Assembly (NCBI GenBank): GCA_965233705.1
Contig: CBDDTF010000001.1
Location: 186,001-250,000 of the forward strand
Length of the DNA stretch: 64,000 bases
Direction of reading: 5' to 3'
From: Algihabitans sp965233705
Lineage (GTDB): Bacteria; Pseudomonadota; Alphaproteobacteria; Kiloniellales; DSM-21159
Below the pieces are notes generated by a model. That model had not been told where the DNA came from. It saw only the letters and a program-made list of their open reading frames with translations, and did no database searches. The position numbers and the translations under genes were made by a program. This document shows, one piece after another, positions 1-8,860 of this stretch (position 1 is its first letter; each line of letters starts with the position of its first letter).

Positions 1-476
1 GGCACACGGCGGCAAAGCTCGGGCAGCAGCGTCAGATCGAAGTAGTCGCCATGCAGGTTGTGAATATGCACGAGGTCGACCCGCCGCTCGACCTCTGCCA
101 AGAGACGACGACTGCCGGGCCAATCGAAGCACTCCCGACCGTGCCACCAATCGGCCAGGCGCTGCCTCCGCGCCAAGCGGCGCAGCCAGGTGCTCGCGCG
201 GCCTGCTCCAGGCACCCGCCCCGCCAATTGGGCGAGGAAAGATTCCAGGCGATGCAGCGCAGCCTGCCACACTGTCTTGGCCGGATCCGTCAGCTCGATG
301 ACGAGCGCCCCGCCTTCTCCACCGTCAGCCGCACGCCTGCGACCGACCACCAAGGCCGCCTCGTGGCCCATCCGGCACAAGCCGGCGGCGAGATCGTGGG
401 CGACCCGCTCGGCACCGCCACCGGCATCTGTGGTGTTGACATGCAGGACCCGAAGCGGCCGCTCTGCTTTCTGCAT
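1..476 (-). CDS. GT4-type glycosyltransferase, partial (C-terminus outside window)
   Basis: An open frame runs from an ATG at 474-476 off the left window edge, giving about 158 N-terminal residues. It begins with a hydrophobic strand followed by a glycine-rich donor-fold loop (LHVNTTDAGGGAERVA), as in GT-B fold family 4 transferases. The N-terminus closely resembles that of the GT4 gene at 24134-25543, including the DAGGGA motif and a later NLH-YFDL segment, so the two are probably paralogs. Role inferred: transfer of a sugar during O-antigen or capsule assembly in the cytoplasm. The acceptor and donor cannot be deduced, and the catalytic C-terminal half is not in the window. Confidence 0.8.
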   Translation of the reverse strand, partial: MQKAERPLRVLHVNTTDAGGGAERVAHDLAAGLCRMGHEAALVVGRRRAADGGEGGALVIELTDPAKTVWQAALHRLESFLAQLAGRVPGAGRASTWLRRLARRQRLADWWHGRECFDWPGSRRLLAEVERRVDLVHIHNLHGDYFDLTLLPELCRRV

Positions 477-523
477 CACCTGTTACGCCCCTTACAGCGC
501 CCGATACGCTGATTCGGCCGCCG

Positions 524-1639
524 TCAAATCCGCCGCCGCGCCACTGCGAAAACCCGGCCGCTCAAGCGCGTCAGTCGCCGCAAGCCCCGGAGGCCGAGGT
601 CAAATAGTCGGGTGGCCGGGCGCCCCTGCCGCAAGAAGAAGCGTCCTATGCGATAGCGCGGTGAGCTGAGAAGCCGGTCTACATCCTCCATGGGGCGGAG
701 AGCATAAGATGAGTCCGGCTTGTTCAACTCATGCCAAAGACGCTCGACAGCCGGTGGATGCGCCCCGCGGAAGCGCTCAAGCCAACTCGGGTAGTCGTAG
801 ACATTGTGCACGCGAAAGGGCTGGTCCAATCGGAAAAAAGCGGTGTTTGCCCATTCCACCGCCCCCGGACGCGCAGCCCAGGCCGCGGCACCGTAATACT
901 CGCACTTTTCCTGCACCTGCTTCGGTAGAAGTAGCGAGTAGTGATAGAGGACGATCCCCTTGTCCGCGAGCGTGTAGCCATCGACCACGCGGCCCGCCGA
1001 GAGATCACGTCCCTCGTGATCAATCACTGTCGGCGGACGATGCGATGCGTAGCGGTGCCCCGCTCCCCACCGGAACAGCCGCCGATAAATCTCCGCCCCA
1101 CTTTTCAGGTACCACCCATCGGCGACGACGTCCGGCGCTCCCCAAAACGTGATCTGCTTGAAGCTCATCATGGAGATGCCGGGGTCCGCCGTTAACATGG
1201 TACGGACCGCCTCGATATCCTCGGGTTTGTAGTATTCGTCGATGTCGACCTGCCAAAGATGTGTGCCAGTAGCACGCTTGGCGTAGGCGCTGCTCTGCTC
1301 GTGCTTTTCCCCGGGCCAGAACCCGTCGGGGTGCCCCTCGTCTTCGGCGGTGACAATCGTGAGCTTGCCCTCGGGGTCGGCCTCTCGCGCCAGCCGGCGC
1401 AGCGTCTCGAGCGTCCCGTCCCTGGAGTGGCCGTCCGGGGTCGCTATGGCCGCGGCGGCCGGAGCGGCTCCTTCGACAACGATGATCTCATACGCATGCG
1501 GGTAGAGCGCGGCGATCGTATGGTGGACGAAAGGCTCCCCGTTCAGCACGATTATACCGAAGGTGAAGCGTACGTCCTGCCGGTCTGCCGTCATATCGCC
1601 TGGGCTCAAGGGAAGCGCTATGCGCCCGAAGTTGTACAT
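524..1639 (-). CDS. GT2-like glycosyltransferase family protein
   Basis: The protein of about 371 residues starts with a GT-A-like strand (FTFGIIVLNGEPF) followed by a long loop and a DID-EYY motif that can serve as the metal-binding DXD of a nucleotide-sugar transferase. The ATG at 1639 is preceded by GAGG at 5 nt. A TTG at 1675 and an ATG at 1594 are alternatives. The gene is 47 nt upstream of the partial GT4 gene on the same strand and diverges from the Wzm gene. Family assignment rests on fold-like motifs only. A polysaccharide transferase is likely because of the neighbours; the sugar is unknown. Confidence 0.6.
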   Translation of the reverse strand: MYNFGRIALPLSPGDMTADRQDVRFTFGIIVLNGEPFVHHTIAALYPHAYEIIVVEGAAPAAAAIATPDGHSRDGTLETLRRLAREADPEGKLTIVTAEDEGHPDGFWPGEKHEQSSAYAKRATGTHLWQVDIDEYYKPEDIEAVRTMLTADPGISMMSFKQITFWGAPDVVADGWYLKSGAEIYRRLFRWGAGHRYASHRPPTVIDHEGRDLSAGRVVDGYTLADKGIVLYHYSLLLPKQVQEKCEYYGAAAWAARPGAVEWANTAFFRLDQPFRVHNVYDYPSWLERFRGAHPPAVERLWHELNKPDSSYALRPMEDVDRLLSSPRYRIGRFFLRQGRPATRLFDLGLRGLRRLTRLSGRVFAVARRRI

Positions 1640-1740
1640 GCCAACCTCGCGGCAAGGCGCTTGGGTGTCAAGCAACTGCCGCTATTGTAGTTATCCCGAG
1701 CCCCAATTCTCGCATCACGTCAAGCGTAAGACCGCATGGC

Positions 1741-1770
1741 TTGACAGATCCATACCAACTATCCGACATA
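1741..1770 (+). promoter_or_regulatory. Candidate sigma70 promoter for the O-antigen operon
   Basis: A perfect TTGACA lies at 1741-1746. With an 18-nt spacer it is followed by GACATA, a weak -10 element. The site is in the divergent gap between the minus-strand GT2-like gene and wzm, and upstream of all candidate wzm starts. The -10 match is poor, so this is tentative. Confidence 0.4.
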
Positions 1771-1844
1771 ACACGCCAGCAATCGCGCAAGTGCACCCTA
1801 AAGCAAGTCGGCGCGTCAGCCGCGCCTGCGCGCATTATGATCAG

Positions 1845-2702
1845 ATGCGGCAGGAAATGCTGTCCCTGCTTGGTTCTGGTTCCGATAGATCACGGGGAAT
1901 GAAGCTGGCTTACCAAGTGAAAGGACAGGTCGACTGGGACACCCTGCGCCAACAGTGGACGCTGTTCCGCACGCTGTGGCTGCGCGATTTTAGCGCCCAA
2001 TACCGAAGAGCGAAGTTCGGGATTGGCTGGGCGGTGATCCAGCCCCTGTTTTACATGTCGGTCTTCGTCGGCCTGCGGATGTTCCTGAACATCCCCAGCG
2101 ACGGCCTGCCCTATCCTGTCTTCGTGTTCAGCGCCCTCATGCCGTGGCTATACATCGTCAATGCCCTCAATCGCTCGGGCAACAGCGTGCTGGCCAACGG
2201 CGACATCATCAAAAAGATCGGCGTCAATCGCTTCGTCTTCCCGCTGGTGAGTGCCTCGCTGCCGTTGATCGACTTGGCCGTGATGGCCTTGGGCATGTTC
2301 GCCCTCATGATCGTCTTCGACGCCCCCTTCGGCCCCGCCCTGCTCTGGCTGCCGCCGCTGTTCGTGCTCCTGGCCGCGTTCGCGGTCGGGCTGGGGTTGC
2401 TGATCTGCGCCATCGGGACCTATGTCCGGGATATCCTGGTGGCCTTGCCAGTCGTGCTGCAGGCCTTTCTCTTCGTCTCCCCGATCGTCTATCCGATCGA
2501 GCTTGTGCCCGAAGCGGTGCGTCCGCTCTACCTCTTGAATCCCCTGGTCGGGCTGCTGGAGTCGTTCCGTTCCGTGCTCGGCCGCGGCATGGCGCCGGAG
2601 AGCGACATGCTGTTGGGCCCCCTCGTCTGCACGGTCGTCATCTGGCTGATCGCAATCCCTCTCTATCGCAACCTTTCGAGATATTTCGCCGATGTCCTCT
2701 GA
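1845..2702 (+). CDS. wzm: ABC-2 type polysaccharide export permease (Wzm-like)
   Basis: This is the inner-membrane subunit of an ABC exporter that moves undecaprenyl-linked polysaccharide to the periplasm. The mature part has about six hydrophobic segments. The typical amphipathic N-terminal segment with RDF-AQYRRAKFG precedes the first helix, and the protein ends near RNLSRYFADVL. The reading frame is open further upstream, but that part lacks family similarity. ATGs at 1845, 1857 and 1899 are all possible starts and none has a good ribosome site. The wzt gene overlaps its end by 11 nt, indicating translational coupling. Its pairing with a Wzt carrying a C-terminal extension supports O-antigen rather than general drug export. 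Confidence 0.87.
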   Translation: MRQEMLSLLGSGSDRSRGMKLAYQVKGQVDWDTLRQQWTLFRTLWLRDFSAQYRRAKFGIGWAVIQPLFYMSVFVGLRMFLNIPSDGLPYPVFVFSALMPWLYIVNALNRSGNSVLANGDIIKKIGVNRFVFPLVSASLPLIDLAVMALGMFALMIVFDAPFGPALLWLPPLFVLLAAFAVGLGLLICAIGTYVRDILVALPVVLQAFLFVSPIVYPIELVPEAVRPLYLLNPLVGLLESFRSVLGRGMAPESDMLLGPLVCTVVIWLIAIPLYRNLSRYFADVL

Positions 2703-4083
2703 TGCCGCCACTGCGGCCCCGAGCGGCAAGCTGATGCCACAGGCGCCAGATCGCGCCGAGCAAACGCCGGCCGAGGCGACTGACGTCGCCGGCGAGGCGG
2801 CTTCTCATCGCGACGAGGTGAAGCAGCCCGCAGAGGCCGCCGAGGTCATCCACGTTGACCGACTCTGGAAAACATATGGCCTACCGTTCGGATTCACTCC
2901 GTTCTACTGGGCCAAACGGGGTCTCAACAGGCTACGCGGCCGCAAGCCCGGCCTAGGCCCGGGCCCCTTCGCCATTCAAGACCTGAGCTTTTCGCTGAAG
3001 CATGGCGAAACCCTCGGAATCATGGGTCGCAACGGCTCGGGCAAGAGCACCCTGCTTAAGGTGCTCTCCGGCGTCTCGCCGCCATCGGCTGGGCGCGTGA
3101 AGGTTGTCGGCCGGCTGTTCCCGATGATCGAGCTGAATGCCGGCCTCAATCCCGACCTCGACGGCCAGGAAAATGCCCGCACCCTGGCCGCGATCATGGG
3201 GCTCTCCCAGGCCGAGATCGAGGCCAAGATGCCCGAGATCGAGGCCTTCTGCGAACTCGACGAGTGGTTCCACCGGCCGGTGCGAACCTACTCCAGCGGC
3301 ATGATGGCCCGGCTCGGTTTCGCGGTCGCCATGCATGTGGATGCGGACGTGCTGCTGATCGATGAGGTCCTGGCCGTCGGCGACTTCGCCTTTCAGAAGA
3401 AGTGCCTGAACGCTTTTTCGCGCCTTCGCCACGCCGGTGTGACGACCGTCTTCGTCTCGCACAATCCCTACATGATCGAACGGATGTGCGATCGCGTTAT
3501 CGTGCTGCAGGAAGGGCGGCAGGTGGCTGCGGGCAGTGCGACCGAGGCCGTGGCCGAGTACTTCCGCATCAACGCGCCGAAGCGCCAGACGCAAAGCGCT
3601 CCACACCTTGACGACGAAGGCGCCGAAACACGCAGCGGGACAGGCGACATTCGAATCACAAGGATCGAGCTCCTCGATTCAGACGACCAGCCCGTCGACG
3701 AGGTGCGGACCATGGATCCGTTGAAGATCCGTCTCCATTGCACGGCGCGCGAGCCGATCGAGGAGCCGAACTTCGGCCTGCGCTTTGTCGACGAAAACAA
3801 CACCGTCGTGCTCTCCGTCGCCTTCACCAACCATCGTCAGAACGTCAGCATCGACGGCAGTGCAGTGGTGGATTGCACCATCGCCGCCTTCCCTCTGCTG
3901 CCCGGCCGATACACGATGCAGGTGAAAGTGACCTCCGACATCCTACTCGACATGATCGAGATCGGTGCGAGCCTGGACGTCACTGCGAGTGATCGCATCG
4001 CAATCGAATCTGCCGGACTTGGCTTCGTCTATGCGCCCATCGAATGGGCCATCGATGACCGCCCTATGCAGCGGCAGCGATAG
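2692..4083 (+). CDS. wzt: ABC polysaccharide exporter ATPase with C-terminal glycan-binding domain (Wzt-like)
   Basis: This is the ATPase partner of the preceding permease. An Ala/Glu-rich extension of about 50 residues precedes the nucleotide-binding domain. Walker A GRNGSGKST is at about 112-120, the signature YSSGMMARLGF at about 200-210, Walker B LLIDEVLAVGD at about 221-231, and the switch His at about 257. Residues from about 310 to 455 form a beta-rich C-terminal domain. In characterised Wzt proteins this domain recognises the modified non-reducing end of the finished O-antigen. Its presence fits export after terminal modification, and several methyltransferase genes lie nearby. At 463 residues the length is normal for the extended type. 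Confidence 0.9.
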   Translation: MSSDAATAAPSGKLMPQAPDRAEQTPAEATDVAGEAASHRDEVKQPAEAAEVIHVDRLWKTYGLPFGFTPFYWAKRGLNRLRGRKPGLGPGPFAIQDLSFSLKHGETLGIMGRNGSGKSTLLKVLSGVSPPSAGRVKVVGRLFPMIELNAGLNPDLDGQENARTLAAIMGLSQAEIEAKMPEIEAFCELDEWFHRPVRTYSSGMMARLGFAVAMHVDADVLLIDEVLAVGDFAFQKKCLNAFSRLRHAGVTTVFVSHNPYMIERMCDRVIVLQEGRQVAAGSATEAVAEYFRINAPKRQTQSAPHLDDEGAETRSGTGDIRITRIELLDSDDQPVDEVRTMDPLKIRLHCTAREPIEEPNFGLRFVDENNTVVLSVAFTNHRQNVSIDGSAVVDCTIAAFPLLPGRYTMQVKVTSDILLDMIEIGASLDVTASDRIAIESAGLGFVYAPIEWAIDDRPMQRQR

Positions 4084-4098
4084 GCGGCAAAGCCCCTC

Positions 4099-4791
4099 AT
4101 GTCGACAAGCAACAAGCCCTGGTTCTTCACACCGGTGCACGAAGCCACCGCAGCGCGCGTCCTGGAAGCCTGCGAAATCACAGACAAGGTCTGCGATCCG
4201 GAGTTCCGTGTGCTGGATTTCGGCTGCGGGACGGGCCGCTACATGGAAGTCTTCGAGCGGCGCGTGCCGCGTTCAAACGTTCAGGGCGTGGAGGCCGACG
4301 CCAAAGCCGTCGAGCGCGCGCAAGCCAGCGGGCTCAATGTCTGTGCGCTTGATCCCGCTCAAGCCGAGCTGCCGTTTCCCGACCGTCACTTCGATGTCGT
4401 CTTTTCCTCGAACGTGATCGAGCATATTCCACGCCCCAGCTACCTCAGCTACCTTGGCGAGATTGCGCGGGTCTTGAAGCCGCGGGGCGTTCTCGCAGTC
4501 GGCGCCCCCAACTATCCCATCAAGCGCGCCTTTGACATGCTGACCGCCCTGCGCCAGCGCGACCAGTTTCGCTATTACTTCTTCGACGATCCCACGCACT
4601 GCAATCGCGTGCGCATTCGCCAGGTGGAGCGCGATCTCGAGCCCTGGTTCACGGACATACGCCTGATGCCCTCAGCACTGCCTTTCGAGCGCTGGATACC
4701 GACGCTCCAAAAGCCTGGCATTCGCCACGCCTTGAGATCCTTCGGCTACAAGTTCTTCGGATCGGCTCGCCGCCGGGCCGACTCAGCCTGA
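4099..4791 (+). CDS. Class I SAM-dependent methyltransferase
   Basis: The 230-residue protein has SAM-binding motif I (VLDFGCGTGRY) at residues 38-48, an acidic post-motif (GVEADAKAVERA) and the motif SSNVIEHIPRP typical of methyltransferase family 11/25 enzymes. It lies 15 nt after wzt in the same orientation. In ABC-exported O-antigens, methylation near the non-reducing end can stop chain growth and create the Wzt recognition epitope, so this is a reasonable candidate for that step. The target hydroxyl and sugar cannot be read from sequence. Confidence 0.8.
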   Translation: MSTSNKPWFFTPVHEATAARVLEACEITDKVCDPEFRVLDFGCGTGRYMEVFERRVPRSNVQGVEADAKAVERAQASGLNVCALDPAQAELPFPDRHFDVVFSSNVIEHIPRPSYLSYLGEIARVLKPRGVLAVGAPNYPIKRAFDMLTALRQRDQFRYYFFDDPTHCNRVRIRQVERDLEPWFTDIRLMPSALPFERWIPTLQKPGIRHALRSFGYKFFGSARRRADSA

Positions 4792-4792
4792 G

Positions 4793-6646
4793 ATGTGCGG
4801 CCTTGTGGCCACCGTCTACGCGGGCACATCCGCGACCGCTTCGGATGCCGCCCTTGAGCGCCTAGCCCATCGCGGTCCGGACGGCGCAGCCTGCTGGCGC
4901 TCGGCCGACGGCGGCGTATGGCTGGGGCATCGGCGCTTGGCCATCGTCGACCTGAGCGAGGCGGGGCGACAGCCGATGGTCAGCCCCTGTGGCCATGTCG
5001 CCATGGTGGCCAACAACGAGATCTACAACGCGCCGGACCTTCGTCGGGAGCTGGAGGGGCTGGGCTTTGCCTTCTCCTCGAACTGCGACAGCGAAGTCAT
5101 CTTGCATGGCTACCGCGCCTGGGGACCCAAGGTGGTTGAAAAACTGGAGGGCATGTTCGCCTTCGCTCTCTGGGACGACCTTGCGCAACGCCTTCTGGCT
5201 GCGCGCGACCGCGTGGGCATCAAACCCCTATATGTCGCGGAGACCGGCGCGGGCCTCTGCCTCGCCTCCGAGCCGGAGGCGCTACGCGGCTTGCTGCCCA
5301 CCCCCCCGACGCTCGCGCCGGATGCACTCGCCTACATCATGACCCTGGGCTACGTCCCCGCGCCGCTGTCGGTCTGGCAGGGGATCGAGAAGCTGGAGCC
5401 GGCGACGCTGTTGACCTGGCGGCCCGGCGGCCCGGCTCAGCGCCGGCGCTATTGGCAAGCGCCGAGCGACCTTGACGGTAGGCGGACAACGACAGACTTC
5501 ACCGCACTGTTCGAGGCGACTGTCGAGCGCCACCTTCTATCCGACGTGCCGCTGTCCCTGCTGCTGTCAGGGGGAATCGATTCCACCGCCGTCGCGCTGG
5601 GCTTGACCCGTTTGGGTCACGCCGGGATCGAAGCCTACACGGTCGATTTCAGCGGCGCGGACGAGGAGGCTCAGATCGCCTCCGAAACGGCCGCGCACCT
5701 ATCTTTGAACCATAGGCCGATCCACCTGCCCGGATTGGATATCGACGGCCTGGCTCATCAGGTGGCCCGCGATTTCGACGAGCCGCAGGGCTATAGCGCG
5801 CTGTTGACCATGCACCGGGTCAGTGCCGCCGTTGCCGCCAAGCACCGTGTCGTGCTGGCTGGCGACGGTGGGGACGAAGTCTTCGGCGGCTACCGCTGGT
5901 ATGACGAAGCAGAGGCTGCGGCCAGCGTTCGGGCGCCGAAGGCCGGCCCTCGCCCCCCCTGGTACGCTCGCCTGATCGCGCGCGTGTCCCGGACCGGCGC
6001 TCCGACCGGCCCCTCAGCGGCGCAGCGAGACCCGGCCACCGCCTGGCGGGCTTTCGCCGCGCGCTCGCCGCTGCATGCACATGCCACGCGGCTGTTTCCA
6101 CGCTTTCTGCCGGTGGAGGCTGAAGCCCTATTGGCGCCCACAGGGTTGCGCTTCGACGAAGAGCGTATGCTCGAACCTCTCCATCGCCACTATCTGCCAG
6201 ACCTGCCGCCGCGCCGAGCGCTGCAACGTGTCGATCTCATGACCTTTTGCAGCGACAGCGTACTGGCCAAGGTGGATCGGGCCAGCATGGCCCACTCCCT
6301 GGAAGTGCGGGTGCCGCTGTTGGATCACAAACTCGTCGAGTATGGGCTCTCCCTGCCCCTCGAAGGCGTCGAGGCTCAAGCGTCGAAGCCCCCCCTGCGC
6401 CGCTACCTGGAAGGGCAAGTGCCCGCGCGCGTGGCTGGACATCCAAAGCGTGGCTTCAGCCTCGCCAGCAACGAGGGGGTCGACTGGGAGGCGGCACGCC
6501 GCGACATCCTCGACTCCTCCCTCGTTCGAAACGGTATTTGGTCCGAACGGGTTGGCGACCTACTGCGCGAGGACCACCCCTACAACCAAGCGCGAATTTG
6601 GACCCTGGCTGCAATCGCGCGCTGGGCCGAGAATCATCTTTCCTGA
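4793..6646 (+). CDS. Asparagine synthetase-like glutamine amidotransferase (AsnB family), first copy
   Basis: The 617-residue protein begins MCGL, so Cys2 is available as the glutaminase nucleophile after Met removal. The class II amidotransferase domain spans about 1-215 and the synthetase domain follows, with PP-loop SGGIDS at 259-264. The sequence NNEIYN at 74-79 replaces the usual NGEIYN. The residue in the position of the oxyanion-hole Gly75 of E. coli AsnB is Asn, which may weaken glutamine hydrolysis. In polysaccharide clusters such proteins are thought to amidate uronic acids or related carboxylates. The gene starts 1 nt after the methyltransferase stop and is followed 12 nt later by another methyltransferase gene. 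Confidence 0.85.
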   Translation: MCGLVATVYAGTSATASDAALERLAHRGPDGAACWRSADGGVWLGHRRLAIVDLSEAGRQPMVSPCGHVAMVANNEIYNAPDLRRELEGLGFAFSSNCDSEVILHGYRAWGPKVVEKLEGMFAFALWDDLAQRLLAARDRVGIKPLYVAETGAGLCLASEPEALRGLLPTPPTLAPDALAYIMTLGYVPAPLSVWQGIEKLEPATLLTWRPGGPAQRRRYWQAPSDLDGRRTTTDFTALFEATVERHLLSDVPLSLLLSGGIDSTAVALGLTRLGHAGIEAYTVDFSGADEEAQIASETAAHLSLNHRPIHLPGLDIDGLAHQVARDFDEPQGYSALLTMHRVSAAVAAKHRVVLAGDGGDEVFGGYRWYDEAEAAASVRAPKAGPRPPWYARLIARVSRTGAPTGPSAAQRDPATAWRAFAARSPLHAHATRLFPRFLPVEAEALLAPTGLRFDEERMLEPLHRHYLPDLPPRRALQRVDLMTFCSDSVLAKVDRASMAHSLEVRVPLLDHKLVEYGLSLPLEGVEAQASKPPLRRYLEGQVPARVAGHPKRGFSLASNEGVDWEAARRDILDSSLVRNGIWSERVGDLLREDHPYNQARIWTLAAIARWAENHLS

Positions 6647-6658
6647 AGAGTAGGTATC

Positions 6659-7735
6659 ATGCGTAAGAGCGCCTTGGACATACTGCGCTGCCCTGCCGAT
6701 TCTCACCGGTTCACCTTGGAACGGGGCCACCCCGAGCCCGATGGACACATCCTGGACGGCGATCTTAAGTGCGCGGGCTGTGGCGCGCTCTACCCAATCA
6801 AGGATGGCGTTCCGCACTTGCTGCCAAATGCCGCTGCCGTCGTCGATGGCGTGAATTTCAAATCGCTCCAAGACAAGACCATCGAGCGGTTTGGATGGGA
6901 ATGGCGGAAGTACCAACAATGGGGATGGCTTCCCGATTATCCCGACCTCCCAGAGGCTGAAGAGAAGTTCTATGGCGGCCTGATCGACCACACGCGCGCC
7001 GCTTTCTGGAGCAAGTCGCTCTTCGATAAAGAGGATTTGAAGCCCGAGCACCGAATCCTCGATGCCGGGTGCGGCAACGGCCGCTTCTCGAACTGCGCCT
7101 CGGAAACCGGAGCCACTGTCGTCGGCGTAGACCTCGGCTGGGGCGTCTATAGTGCTTTTGCCAATCTGCGGCACAAGGACAACGTCCACATCGTACAGGG
7201 GGATTTGTTTCGCCTCCCGGTCGCCGACGAGGCCTTCGAGCGCGTCTTCTCAATCGGTGTCCTAATGCACACGGGGAACGCCAAACTGGCAACCCAGGCC
7301 ATTGCATCAAAGGCCAAGCCGAATGGCTTGGTGCTCGCCCATGTCTATGGCGAGGGGCTGCCCAGTTACGAGCTCCTCGACAAGGTGATCCGCTCGGTCA
7401 CCACGAATCTCTCCATCGGCGGACAGCTCCGTTTTGCCCGCGCCATGGCACGCCTTTGCCGCTTCCTCAAGCGCAACCGATGGCGCCGCAGTCTCTATCA
7501 GAGGCTGTTTCGCCACATTATGCTCCTCCCCACCGAGCATCACATGTATGATTGGTGGTCCGCCCCCATCGCCACGCATCACACGCTGCCGGAAGTCGTC
7601 GGCTGGTTTCAGGAAGTCGGCTGCGATCCAGTACGTTCAAATCCAGCCCTAGGCGACCACGACGCCGAGAGGGAACGCCGGCGTGCGCATGCGGCCGTGA
7701 CGGTTTTGGCTCGACGAAACGCCTGTCCCCGATAG
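6659..7735 (+). CDS. SAM-dependent methyltransferase with N-terminal Trm112-like zinc segment
   Basis: The 358-residue protein opens with LDILRCPAD at 6-14 and KCAGC at 37-41, followed by YPIKDGVPHLLP. This resembles Trm112/YcaR-type small zinc domains fused to methyltransferases. Motif I of the class I fold (ILDAGCGNGRFS) lies near residue 131, followed by GVDLGWGVYSA. Only three of the four classic cysteines are obvious. The gene follows the first AsnB-like gene by 12 nt. A sugar-modifying role is inferred from the cluster. Confidence 0.75.
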   Translation: MRKSALDILRCPADSHRFTLERGHPEPDGHILDGDLKCAGCGALYPIKDGVPHLLPNAAAVVDGVNFKSLQDKTIERFGWEWRKYQQWGWLPDYPDLPEAEEKFYGGLIDHTRAAFWSKSLFDKEDLKPEHRILDAGCGNGRFSNCASETGATVVGVDLGWGVYSAFANLRHKDNVHIVQGDLFRLPVADEAFERVFSIGVLMHTGNAKLATQAIASKAKPNGLVLAHVYGEGLPSYELLDKVIRSVTTNLSIGGQLRFARAMARLCRFLKRNRWRRSLYQRLFRHIMLLPTEHHMYDWWSAPIATHHTLPEVVGWFQEVGCDPVRSNPALGDHDAERERRRAHAAVTVLARRNACPR

Positions 7736-7844
7736 GCTTTTGCCGCCTCAAGCGGACCGGCCCGAGATAGGCTTGGCTGACAATGCTTCATCGGCTAATA
7801 GGGGAAGGGCTGCTAATGACCGTTTGACGGCGACAGGATCTGCA

Positions 7845-8858
7845 ATGACGACTGCAATGATTACGGGAGGTATGGGGTTTATTGGGTCTTATATCGCTCG
7901 GGAACTGATACAAAACGGCCATGTCGAGCGCGTCGTGGCGCTGGACCATTTTGGCCGCTACGTTGATCCTTACCGTGCCGAATTCATGGATTATCGGAAG
8001 CTTCGGCTCGGCGAGATCGCTGACAAGGTGGTGATTGAACGCGGCGAAGCCAAGCATGTCGGCGTGCTCTTCCAACTCTTGGATCGCTATCGGCCCGAGC
8101 TGATTTTTCATCTGGCCGCGCTGCCACTTGCCAAACTCGGGAATCTCAATGTCGAAGAGGCGCGCGAAGGCAGTGTTGATTCAACAGCGTTCATTTTCGA
8201 GGTGATCGGCGCCTTGGCGCAACGCGATGGCTGGCGCCCCAAGCGTGTGATCTACGCCTCATCAAGTATGGTCTACGGCGACTTCGTTACCGATCCAGCA
8301 ACGGAAGACCATCCGGCAGTTCCGAAAGAAATCTACGGAACGATGAAGCTTGCGGGCGAGCAAATCGCCAGCGGCCTCGGCCGCTTCTTTCAGGTTCCGG
8401 TGTCCATCGTTCGCCCCTCCGCCGTATATGGCCCAACCGACATGAACCGCCGCGTCAGCCAGATCTTCCTTGAAAAGGCCATGCGCGGCGAACCGGTCGA
8501 GGTTGCAGGGGCCGATGAAGCCCTGGACTTCACCTACGTAAAGGACGTCGCACACGGCTTCGTGCTCGTCGGCACACACCCCGCAGCCGCCGGCGAGACC
8601 TTCAACATCACGTCCGGCAAAGCCCACCGATTGGTGGACTACGTTGAAGCCCTCAAAGTGCACTTCCCCGACCTCAAGTACACGATCAAAGAGCGTGATG
8701 CCTTCCGGCCGAGACGTGGAACCTTGTCGATCGAGAAGGCGAAGCGCCTCTTGGGCTTCGAGCCTGCGTTTACGCTCCAGAAAGGTGTGGACGAGTACGT
8801 CGCCTTCGCACGAGAGCACAACCCCCTTCTCAGGCGGACCGACACCCTCAGGAAGTGA
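7845..8858 (+). CDS. NAD-dependent sugar epimerase/dehydratase (extended SDR)
   Basis: The N-terminal Rossmann motif TGGMGFIGSY and the catalytic pair YGTMK (Tyr and Lys four apart), preceded by SSSMVYGD, place this 337-residue protein among extended short-chain dehydrogenases acting on nucleotide sugars. The start at 7845 is favoured by AGGA at 7835-7838, six bases upstream. The frame is open further upstream but that part has no SDR similarity. It probably epimerises or dehydrates the sugar that the following acetyltransferase and the DegT aminotransferase also act on. Whether the substrate is UDP-, dTDP- or GDP-linked is not visible. Confidence 0.82.
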   Translation: MTTAMITGGMGFIGSYIARELIQNGHVERVVALDHFGRYVDPYRAEFMDYRKLRLGEIADKVVIERGEAKHVGVLFQLLDRYRPELIFHLAALPLAKLGNLNVEEAREGSVDSTAFIFEVIGALAQRDGWRPKRVIYASSSMVYGDFVTDPATEDHPAVPKEIYGTMKLAGEQIASGLGRFFQVPVSIVRPSAVYGPTDMNRRVSQIFLEKAMRGEPVEVAGADEALDFTYVKDVAHGFVLVGTHPAAAGETFNITSGKAHRLVDYVEALKVHFPDLKYTIKERDAFRPRRGTLSIEKAKRLLGFEPAFTLQKGVDEYVAFAREHNPLLRRTDTLRK

Positions 8859-8860
8859 TA

